Below, one piece after another: positions 41,401-53,400 of a DNA stretch of 64,000 nucleotides (positions are counted from its first letter, which is position 1; the number at the start of each line of letters is the position of its first letter). The notes below the pieces were generated by a model that was given only the letters and a program-made list of their open reading frames with translations, was not told where the DNA came from and ran no database searches. The stretch is taken from the NCBI RefSeq assembly GCF_001704415.2, contig NC_030823.1, forward strand, positions 74,586,458 to 74,650,457, given 5' to 3'. The position numbers were made by a program, and so were the translations under genes. This DNA comes from Capra hircus (lineage: Eukaryota > Chordata > Mammalia > Artiodactyla > Bovidae).

Positions 41401-44400
41401 GCACTGGCCGGCAGGCTCTTTACCACTAGCGCCGCCTGGGGAGCCCCTTCTTTGCCTACTCTAAGGTAAAAATGCATTTCTAACCTTCTACAAGATACTG
41501 TTGAAACAAACTAACCCAGGTGCTTCAGGGCCTCAAGCACAGTGGAAAGGTACTTGTACGTCAGGAGATGGTGCAGGGCAACTACTGTTCTGTGGTAGAG
41601 CTTGTTTTCTTCCCGAATCTCCCTGTTAACACACTGAAGTCTCTGTCGAATGGCTTTAGTTTTTGAAGTATCATTTTTCTTCCTCCAAGAATATCCTCTC
41701 CATAGTGCCTTAAAGAGACAAACCAGTAACTTGAAGATTGCAACCCCTGATGTTGTGAATTTATATCTGTATCTACTTCCAAACAAAGTAAATATTTTCA
41801 GTAAAATTATATGATGCAGTCAGACACTTTGCAAGTAGAACTTCAATTCAGGATCTAATAAAGAGCAAAATAAATTTTTTTAAGAAGAAATACGTATAAT
41901 ATTCCTGCGTATGAGCTAAAGTAGCATTCATCGGTCAAAGGTGGCTAACTGTATTCAAAATGAAAAAAATACCTTTGCAGCTCTCAGTCATCAACTTCCT
42001 ATAGGGAATTTGAAAATAAAGTGCTTAACAATGAAATTATGGTAGCACAGTGCTTATGAATGGTTCTACTGGCCAGCCTTAGTTTTCTAGAATGTGTGCG
42101 ATTGTGCTTTTTGAAATGTTAGATGTAGAATTCCTGGGTGGTCCAGTGGTTAGGACTCAGCACTTTCCATGCTGTGGCTTGAGTTCAATTCCTGGTTGGG
42201 GAACGAAGATCCTGCAAGCCTTGAGGTATGGCCAAAAAAATAAAATAAAATAAAATGTTAGGTATCATGTAGATGAATTGCAAAATCATAATATCTTCAG
42301 TTACCTGAATTTTAGCGATTCTTTTGTTCAAGTTTTCCTGCTTTTTACGGAGGAGGAAACGGCGGACAGCTCTCTGTATTACGGAGGCAGCCCTGCTGTG
42401 CTGGCTCGCTTGTTCTCGAGCTTCATGCTGAATGTTCACGATGCTGTATTTCTGAAGAAACCTCTTACGCTGTGATCTTGCTCGAAACCATCTCTGTTTA
42501 AGACGGATGAAGATCTTTATTATTTCAGGTTTTTAAAAATGAATGTATACATATATATACAAATGAAATAAATAGAACATTATATTGAATATCTTTCACC
42601 CTCCCCAGTGGCATTACTTTTCCACTCAAGTTAGTGCAGATCTTTCCAGGCCACAGTATGTGAGTGTGAGTGTGTGCCTGTGCGAGTGTGTGCATGTGAA
42701 TTCAACCCTGCACAACATATTCCTCATTTCATAATTTATATAAATCTTATTAAGCTGTGTATTCAATTACTTTTTTTACTGAACATACACAAATGGGATT
42801 CTTATTCAGAATACATAAAGAACTCTTATAATTTATTAAGAAAAAAACACTCAACAGAAAAACAAGCAAGGTATATGGAAAAAAATCTTTTTAAAGCACA
42901 TTATACACAGATAAGAATCTGAATAATCAACACAGGTGAAATGTTTTTTTCAGAATTGTTAGCAGTCAAAGGAAATCCAAAACAAAAATGATATAATTTG
43001 CCATTCATCAAAATGACAGAAATCACAGAGTCTTCCAATGCCACAAGTTGGCAAGAATGTGGAGAGAGAAACAGGTACCCTCAGATGTTGCTAGCAGAAG
43101 AGTAAATAAGTCCAAAGCACCAGAGAATAATTCATAGCTTCAGTGCTGTGCCATAAAACATCAACTTATCTCTAAACCATCACGACATCCTAACAGCTGT
43201 GTGGCCAAAGCCAAATGTTATATAACCTTACTAGAGGTATTTGGAAATTGCTTATGAAATATCAAAAAACTTTAAACAAAAATTAGATCATAGTCTTAAT
43301 GCAAAGGAAAGCTAACCTGAATACAGATGGCTGAGTTAAGCTGTTTATTGTTAGCGTTCTTTAGAGCCATGTGACGCCTGTAGGCTCTTTGAATTCTAAG
43401 AGCAGACAGGTGATAAAAGGCAGCTGCTGCGAAGTGAAGAAGCCGGATTTTGGCTCTCTGCTCTGAGATCTGAAGGAGAAAAAAAATTAACAATCAAATA
43501 GTTAACTCTTGAGATGATCAACCAATGCTTATTTCTGTATATCTTCAATATCAAGTTATATAAATTAGCAATAACAAGTTAGCTTTTAACTATTAAAATT
43601 ATCTACATTGTAACTTGAAGTAATTATATTCCTTTGCTGCTGTTGTTCAGTCCCTAAGTTGTGTCTGACTCTTTGCGACCCCACGGACTGAAGCACACCA
43701 GACTCCTCTGTCCACGGGATTTCCGAGACAAGAACACTGGAGTGGGGAGCCATTTCCACCTTCAGGGCATCTTCCCGACCCAGAGACTGAACTCACGTTT
43801 CCTGCATCTCTTGCATTGGTAGGCGAATTCTTTACCACTGAGCCACAAGCCCCCAATTATATTCCTTACAATATGTTCAATGGTGAAACCCCTAACTGAG
43901 GGTATAGAAAGCAAAATTATATTTGGGCACTTCACTCAAGAATTTAATTACGCTAGCTAAGGCTTAAAATGTACCAATTGTACCAGGAGAGGTCTAGGAA
44001 TACTAAACTCAGGAAGGGCTGGCGTGTTCCAAGCAGACTGGCTGGAGACGGTGATAACAAGCGGGACAAACATTGGACCGGATCTCTCCAGTGTTCCGGA
44101 GGAGGCACTGGCACCCCACTCCAGCACTCTTGCCTGGAGAATCCCATGGATGGAGGAGCCTGGAAGGCTGCAGTCCATGGGGTCACTGAGGGTCGGACAC
44201 GACTGAGCGACTTCACTTTCACTTTTCACTTTCATGCATTGGAGAAGGAAATGGCAACCCACTCCAGTGTTCTTGCTTGGAGAATCCCAGGGACAGGGGA
44301 GCCTGGTAGGCTGCCGTCTATGGGGTTGCACAGAGTCGGACACGACTGAAGTGACTTAGCAGCAGCTCCAGTGTTCTGGAGATGGTGATATCAAGCGGGA

Positions 44401-47400
44401 CAAACATCTGACCGGATCTCTCCAGTGTCAGGCAGTGTCGCCGTGTAGCGGACTCCTGTAGCGGAAGCTCCCAACAGGGGCCTTTGGCCTTCAGAGTTCC
44501 AGCTTATACTCAGTGAACAAAACACAGATTTCTCCTTTAAGTTTTTTTTTTCTGTTTGCCAGTGCCGCATATATAGGATGCCCAGGATGTTATGAATACC
44601 CTAGGGAGCATTCTTCCCTGCTGCAGGTGTGGACGTTATTGCAGATGGTCTTACAACGCCCTGACAGAGTTGCCTGTGGTAGCACAGGACGACGTGGATG
44701 ACAACCTGCTTCACAGGTGGAGCCCTCACTCAGACTTCAGCTCCTTTGTTGAGATTTATTGCCCGAGAGAATCTATTTTGTATTTCTGGGGAGCATCTAC
44801 GGGAAACAGATATCCTGCTTAAAAACACTCACCCTTTTCCTTACGAGCCAACCACGCACCAGTGCTTGTAGGACGACTGTAGAGTTTTTTAATTCGACAT
44901 ATTTCATCCTCTGATGCTTCCCAGCCTTCCTGGCTCGTATGAATCTCTGTATGGTCAAAGCAGCTGATTTCTGCTGGAGAAACACCTGCCTTGCTTTATA
45001 TCCTCTGAAATTTGCTTGAATCAAACAAGCAGCTTGATGTCTCTATAAGGAAAAATTTGCAAGTGACATTAACCTATAGATATAATATTTCAACTCAGTG
45101 GAGGTTCTGGAATTTCTCAATGTAAAATATAATGTATAATTATATTTCTTAGTTTAAGATGTTTTATGTCATAGATTTCAAAACCCATAGAGGTCTATAG
45201 CTGAAAGTGAAGTTTTACGGAGGTGTAAACCAGGAGCTATAGATACCAGGTACTCTTCCCCTCTCTTCTTCTTAATACTTTTCATTGTGAATGAGCAAAG
45301 GACTAATATTACTACAGGACAAAGGCACTTAATAAAACAACTAGTTACACTCTAGAGAAGAGAATGGACATCATAAGCAGCTATGAGGGAAGCTGTTGGC
45401 AGCTTCAAGAACCGTGGCGTAGTCCCAGCCCATCTTAGGTTCCTCAATTCCAGAACATCCTTACAATCAAATTCCAAGATATGTAAAATCTCTGGATTGA
45501 AACAGGAACTAGATTTGTTTTATGACACAGACCCCCATATATTAGTTGACTGACCTTGAGCAAATCCCTTTTTGTCTCCAGACCTTGCTTTACTCATCTA
45601 TAAAATGGGAATGCTGACAATAACTATCTCATGAGAATCCCCTTAGTAAATATATAATAGAAGCTGTAATAATAATAGTGGGTATATAATCATACATAGT
45701 GAATATTACATGAATGTAAAAATTTACAATTAACTTTTAATTTATTAAAAGATCATAGGTATCACTGCTATTCTAAAACTGATGCTAAATATTTTAACTA
45801 TATCACCAATTGTGGCTGAGAGTATGTGTTAGACTCATATAGACAGGATATGCTACATCTATTACGACTTTTTTTCAAACTTGGGTCTGAGAATACTTTA
45901 TAAATACAGGTACACACACAAATATTTACAAATAGTATTTTTATGAGTGAATATAATTTTTAATTGACTGCAATGATGTACTTAAAATAAATGTATTGCT
46001 AAGTCACTTCAGTCGTGTCCGACTCTGTGTGACACCATAGACAGCAGCCCACCAGGCTCCCCCGTCCCTGGGATCCTCCAGGAAAGAACAATGGAGTGGG
46101 TTGCCATTTCCTTCTCCAATGCATGGAAGTGAAAAGTGAAAGTGAAGTCGCTCAGTCATGTCCAACTTAGCGACTCCATGGACTGCAGCCTTCCAGGCTC
46201 CTCCATCCATGGGATTTTGCAGGCAAGAGTACCTGGAGTGGGTTGCCATTGCCTTCTCTGAAATAAATGTATAGTTAGGTCTTTACTCTTTTTGTTTTCT
46301 ATTTTCTAAAGTAGTTCTTTACACATGAATTGCTTTTTTTAAAACCTACTTTCGTCATTAAGGATTGTTCATGAGTTGTTCTTCCAGAGAGTACAGCTCT
46401 CCATCTTCTCTGAATGATGACTGCTGATGCTCTCACATTCAAAAACCTACAAAGCGATTATTGGAAAGTGATTTCAAAGTAACTTATTCAGTAAGTATTT
46501 ACTGCCCACCCCCGTAAATACTAAAGGAGAAAGAAGGTAAAAGAAAGGCAATGGGAGAATAAATAAAAAGTAGAAATGAGTAATTTATATTAGGTTCTAG
46601 CAATCAGGATGGTACAAACACACACAGAGAGATACAAACAGGATAACACAATGCAAAAGAAATTTTACAACTGTTCAATACTTCAGTGGTCAAGAAATAT
46701 TAAGTTCTAGAATGACAAAACATTCTGAACTGGATCAGGGGAAAGTAGGATTAGCTAGATCTAGAGAAAAGCCTCAATAAAGGGCTGGTGGTAGAATGAA
46801 TGGTAGAGAATAAAATCTGAGTCCACATTGTAATCAAGTCTTTAAGCAGACAGAGGTGGTCAAGAAGAGAGTTTGGGAGGGTGGAACAGCATCAGCAAAT
46901 GAGAAGTGGACACTCAACCGAAAGATGAGCGCCATCAAAAGAGCTAAAAGAGACAGAACTGGAGAAAAACTTAAAATGTGAGGGACAGTGATTAAACTTT
47001 AGCATCAATATAGTAGTAATAGGCAACAACATAGAATGGGCAGGTCTTTATCTGTTTGTTCACAACTGTGTGGAAAAGACAGAGAGATTAACCAAGTCAT
47101 GTCACCACTTTTCCTAGAAAATAAGGCTGAATGTCAACAGGAAAACTAAATACTGGTCCTTAATAGCTGAGAAAAGCAACTCTCAGCTATTGTTAAGCCT
47201 GACTCTACCCATGGAATTAATCTAACACAAGTGTGCTCTCCTAAAACAATCTTTAAACCACTGATACAATAATTCATCAATTCTGGGAACGGAAGAAAAA
47301 ATTCTTACACTACGGAATAAACAATAGCATGAACAATCTGGTAAGAGCTTCTGAAAAGGTGTTTCAAAGAAGTGAAGTAGGAAGAGGAAAATAGAATTAA

Positions 47401-50400
47401 CATAGACAAGTTGGTAATTATGTCATCATTAAGGATAGAGAACAGGTGATAATACAAAGTTAAAAAAAAAAAAGGAAAGAAATGTTGCCAATAACTAAAT
47501 CAACAAACAAAATGGACCAGTGCACTGACAAGCAAAGCAACAGTACTAGGCCCTTTTACCTACTTCCCATTCCTCCATCTGTACCCTTATCCTTAAGAAC
47601 CTCAGTTAATCAGATTTAAGTAAATACTTTCACATCACTTCATGGCAAGTAGATGGGGGAAAAGTGGAAACAGTGACAGATTTTATTTTCTTGGGCTCCA
47701 AAATCGCTGTAGATGGTGACTGCCACCACGAAATGAAAAGATGCTTGCTCCTTGGAAGAAAAGCTATAACAAACCGAAACAGCATATTAAAAAGCAGAGA
47801 CATCACTTTGCCAACAAAGGTCTATATAGTCAAAGCTGTTTTTCCAGTAGTCATGTTTTAGATCTGAGAGTTGGACCAGAAGGAAGGCTGAGCACCAAAG
47901 AATTGATGCTTTCGAATTGTGATGCTAAGAGAAGACTCTCGAGAGTCCCTTGGACTGCAAGGAGATCCAACCAGTCCATCCCAAAGGAAATCCGTCCTGA
48001 ATATTCATTGGAAGGACTGATGCTGAAGCTGAAACTCCAATACCTGGGCCACCTGATGTGAAGAACTGACTCGTTAGAAAAGACCCTGATGCTGGGAAAG
48101 ACTGAGGGCAGGAGGAGAAGGGGATGACAGAGGATGAAATGGTTGGATGGCATCACTCACTCAATGGACATGAGTTTGAGCAAGCTCTGGGAGATAGTGA
48201 AGGACAGGTAAGGCTGGCGTGCTACAGTCCATGGGGTCACAAAGAATCAGACATGACTGAGCAATTGGACAACAACTGGATTATACCATCAAGGCTCTAT
48301 CTCAAAAAAATAAAACAATTTCAGAGATAATTTTGTTACAATAATGGAGAAAACATCAACAAACCATATAAATGAAGCATAGCAACTATTTAAAAGAAAA
48401 ACCAACAAGCGGTATTATTTGATACACAAACACACACACACCACACTGTCCTCTACACAGCTGACACAGTACCGTCTTCTCTGCTGTTGGGTGCAGAAGC
48501 AACGCTGAATGATTCTAACAGCTCTTAACACAGCCAGATACTCCTTACGTGCTTTCCAGCACCTGTACCAGGCTTGAATCCTGCAGGCAGCTTTCACTTC
48601 TCGTAAATATTTCCTGGCTTTGTGTCTCCTCCACACAGCCTATTAAACAAATAAACATAACAAATATGCAATGAGATGTCTAATTTTTTTTTTTAGTCAG
48701 TATTGGAAAACAACTAACATAAGTTCAGGGAGACAAGATCAACTGCAGAAACGCCGTCACATCCCAACTCTTCTGTGAGGCTCGCTCATCCCTGACATGT
48801 GAGCTCTCTGAGAACAGTGGGCTGATCTGTGCTTTTACCCCTGTGGCTGGCTGCCGGCTAGGCCTCACACAATCCTAGCAAGTATTTGAGCTGTAAGAGC
48901 TGCACAAAGCCTGGGAAGCCAGGTGAGTGCACTGCCCTCACCTTTTCAACCCTGTGAAGGAACACAAAGGACACGCACGTGCCGACTCCGCTTCCGGGGA
49001 GAGGACGGGGACCTCCCCACCGCCCTCCCTACCCCACCTCAGATGCACCTGGGTTCAGGCCAGCTGGCTGCGGAATCCCAACATCCATCCAGCCGCGACC
49101 ATCAGACTTTCCAATTCTGGCAACCCTGCAGCTGACTAAAAGCTTAAGTGATAGTTACAACTTAAGTGCTTAGCGCGATACTCAGTGCTACGATTCCTTA
49201 CAGTAACACAGGTAGGCACTATTAACTCTAATTTAGAGATGAGGAAATGAAGGCCCAGAGGAACTGACACCAGTAAAGGAAATTGCTGAAGTCACATTTA
49301 ATAAGCAGCAGACCTCTCTTATTTAATCTTGACAAAAATCTTGTGAGATGATAATTAAGCTCTCTCTTTCACAAAACAGAAATTAACGTTGAGACTTGTT
49401 ACCTCATAGTAAGTGAATAGGGTCAAAATCTGAACCTGAGTCTACTTGATTTCAAAATACCTACAACAGATATGATAACTACCTCCTACGTGGGGGTCGG
49501 TTTCTAAACTCAGTTGACAGGCGAGATTGGTATGTATGGTCAAACTGACTCCTGTGGTGTCCTTGACTCAGAGTATTTCTATACGGTTTTATGTAGACAA
49601 ACACCCCCTAGAGGGAGCCAGGTATCAGTCTTTTTGTCTCCGCGGGCTCAAAGGTGGCTCGGCTCTATTTAGGTTCCGTGTAAGGCCAATCCCATCCTCT
49701 GCTCACGTGGACCCTGAAGATCCTAATGTCATTGCCCTCTGTTCAGTGTGATTCACTTTCCCCAACCTACTGCCTACAGCTTCCTGACTGGCCACCCGCA
49801 GCCTAGTCCATCTTCCACATTCCTGCCTGAGTAATTTTTTTTTTTTTTTGCCACACTGGGGGGCATGTGGGAACGCAGTTTCCTGACCAGGGATTGAACC
49901 TGCGCTCCCTGCATTGGGGGTGCAGAGTCTTAACCACTGGGCTGCCAGGCAAGACCCTGCCTGAGTAATTTTAAAAAGATAAACTAGGATTCTGGTCCTC
50001 CCCTTAAACTCATCTAGAACTTCTCTTAGTTCAGAGGATGAAGGCTAACCTTTTTCCATCTTACAGAGCTGCCCACCTCTCACTCCATGGTCTCAGATCA
50101 CCTTTATTGCACACCTGTGCTCACTCTCAGTTCAGAGCTCCGGGTTACCCCCACAGCTGGAATACTCACTCCTTCAGTACAGTTTACTAGGCTATTTCCT
50201 TCAGCTTAAGCTTAACTCTTAACACCCACTCATTCCAAGAAGCCTTCTCTGATCACTGGGATCAGCTTAGGTTTCCCTTCTCTGTGTTTCCAGCCACATC
50301 CATTTCTCATTCTGTATTACGATGAAGAAATTTCCATATATTGATGTATGGGGAAGTCATTTCGGCTATCACATGACTTAACTTGAACTTTCTGTTAACT

Positions 50401-53400
50401 AGAACAGCCTGTTTTGTGGCCTATTAAACATATACTGTATATCTGCTTTAGCTGTTAAAGAAAAGAAAGCATTTAAAAATCAAAATGGATTAACTGTGGT
50501 TCAGGTGCCCAAAATGGAGCCAAGTGGCTACCGTGGATGTGGTTTGACACGTTTCAGCATCACTGAGAACTTGAACTTGATATTAAACTCAAGGACACCA
50601 CTGCTGCTGCTGCTACGGCTAAGTCGCTTCAGTCGTGTCCAACTCTGTGCGACCCCATAGACGGCAGCCCACCAGGCTCCCCTGTCCCTGGGATTCTCCA
50701 GGCAAGAACACTGGAGTGGGTTGCCATTTCCTTCTCCAATGCATGAAAGTAAAAAGTGAAAGTGGAGTCGCTCAGTAGTGTCCGATTCTTAGCGACCCCA
50801 GGACTGCAGCGCACCAGGCTCCTCTGTCCATGGGATTTTCTAGGCAAGAGTACTGGAGTGGGGTGCCACTGCCTTCTCCAAAGGACACCACTAGCTGTTC
50901 TCAAAACATATAAGGTTGCCAGCTACAACCATATGGTCTCAAAGTCTTCGCTTTTAACTATGCAGTCATAACTTAAGTTTAGGGTGATCATGTCCAGAAC
51001 AATCTTATTCTGTGCTGTCTTGGGTAAACAATTATTGGCACCTTTTACCCAACTTCAAAAATCTTCCATTTTGGAAGGTAAATGAAATGGTTACATAAAC
51101 TAACTCTTATTCTTTATAACCTGCTACAGCTCATTTTGAAAATTCTAAGAAATACTGGTCAAAGGATGAATGAAAGCTTTATACTTAAATACATAAATAC
51201 CTGGATTTTTATGGTGCTATCTTTAAGTTTCCGAAACTTCCGTTTCTGTATAAATCCTTTCACTCTAGCTTGAATAATGATTACACTGCTCCTTATTTGT
51301 AAGTACAGTTCTCTTTGATGTTTTGCAGGCAGAAAGACTCTGTGGGGATTCTGCAAACCCACTGCTGCTTCTCTGTACAGTAAGAACCGTTTTCTGCTTT
51401 GCTGTGTCCTGAAGTACCGCTGTAACGTGAGGGCCGCCCTTTTCTGCTGAAGGAATCTTCTGCGATATACAGCCATCTGAAGGAAGGACTGAATTTGCAC
51501 AGCAGCACGCCTCTGTTTTTCCAGTCTTCTTGTGACCATTTTATGGAAAGCTTTTTGAATTGCAACTGCAGCTTTTCTTTGAGAATGATGCTCTGTTTCC
51601 TGTGAAGGGCCAGCCAGAGAAGTTTTATGCAGCCCTTGAGCCACAAGTGCTGGACTCTGGCCAGCTTCATGCTGGCTCTCAGTCCCGTGACAGTAGAATG
51701 CAGGCTGGGTAGCAGGGGCTGCCATCTTTTCGTCAGGCATGGTTTTTAATTTCTGTCTAACTTTCATGCCTCTGAAAGCAGCCTGAATAGTTCGTGCAGA
51801 TTTCTGAATGGCTACAAATTTCTTCCTCTCCATTTTCACTCTGACGTACGACCTGTAGTGATTCTGTATGACAACAACTGCTCTTTTCTTGGCCTGATAA
51901 TCAGCTCTGGCCTGGTGCCTTCGGTAGCATGATTGAATTCGTGTGGCAGCCAGGTGCATGCGTTGGATACCCCTTCGTGCCTTAAATCCTCTGAAACAAG
52001 ACTGGATACAGATGGCTGCCTGGGTTCGCACTGCCATTAGCACTCTGTATCTTCTTTGAACAAAAACTACCTTTGCCCTAAAGTGGAGATAGTGCTTCCG
52101 TGTTTTAAAGGCTCTAAAATGCTTCTGAACAGTAATGGCAGCTTGATGCCGCCTTTCCTGAATCAGTCTCCTTATGACCATATCCTGAAAGTCAGCTCGG
52201 GCACAGGCTGCTGCTTTGAGTGCATCGTGTTGAAGAGCTTTCCTTTTACTCACTCTATATCTTTCTTGTATTACTTTTGTAGCCCACTGAAGCTTTTGGT
52301 AGGAAAAATGTTGCCTGTACATTCTGTAGGTGCTTTGTATTATGACAGCAGCTCTGTGCTTTTCCCTTAAAAGCTGCCTTGCTTTCAGCCCTTTATACGC
52401 AGCCTGAATGACCACTGCAGAATGCCTCCATCTGATGTAAAGTGCTCTTTGCAGTTTTGCAGCTCTGTATGCCCGATAACGCTGCTGAATGAGAATCGCG
52501 GCGAGTTTCCAGGTCTGAAAGGCCAGGCGCGCTCTGTGCATTCTGAAGCTTGCCTGGATGAGGGCCGCAGCCCTGTGCATCTCCTGTAACTGCTTCTTTA
52601 CCATCCGTCTTCGGTAAAATGCCTGGATTATAATGATTGCTTTCTTTAACTCCAGGAATCGCTGCAAGTGGTGTTTGGCACAGATGGTGGCTCGGTACTT
52701 CCTCTGAACAAAAACAGCAGCTTTCTTGAGGGAAAGGAATCTTTTCCTCATCATTACAGACCTAAACCTGCTCTGAATCAGGGTCGCGGAAGCATGCATC
52801 CTTTTCAGACATTTTCGGATTCTCATACCCCTGAACGCAGCCTGGAGGACCAGCGCAGAGCGTCGTTGCTGGAGGTACTGTCTCCTCTGCAGGCGCGCAG
52901 CTCGGCCTGCCCGGAACCGCTGCTGGATGACCTGCGAGGCGCGCCTCCAGGCCTGGTACCTCGCCCGTGCGCGGTGCCTCCTGAACGCAGCCTGGAGGAC
53001 CGTGGCCGCCCTGCGCATCTCCTGTGTCTTCTTCCTCACCATCCACCCCCTGTACCAGGACTGGATTTTGATCGCTGCCTTCTGCAACCGAAGCTGTTGT
53101 AAGTGATGCCTTGCACAAACCTTTGCACGGTATTTTCTCTGAACCCACACGGCGGTCTTCCTGAGAGACAGGAATCTTCTTCTCATCACCAGAGTCCTAA
53201 ACCTCCGCTGGATTACGGCTGCGGCGGAGTGCATAGCTTTTAAGCGTTTTCGCGCTCTCATGCCCCTGAAAGCAGCCTGAATGCAGACTGCGGAGCGTCT
53301 CAGCTGGTTGTACCTTCGCAGTTGCGCATGCCTTTCCCTCCCTGCCCGGTACTTCTGCTGCACCGTTTTTGTCACCTTCTTTAACTTATTAAAATAGGCT

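Larger units (their letters stand above)
48640..51200 (-). other. ASPM intron 18 (between exons 19 and 18)
   Basis: Contains the MIR, L2-like, CHR and Bov-A2 elements listed. The GC-richer block 48,900-49,130 is unassigned; its overlapping open frames in three phases have no motif. Confidence 0.5.
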
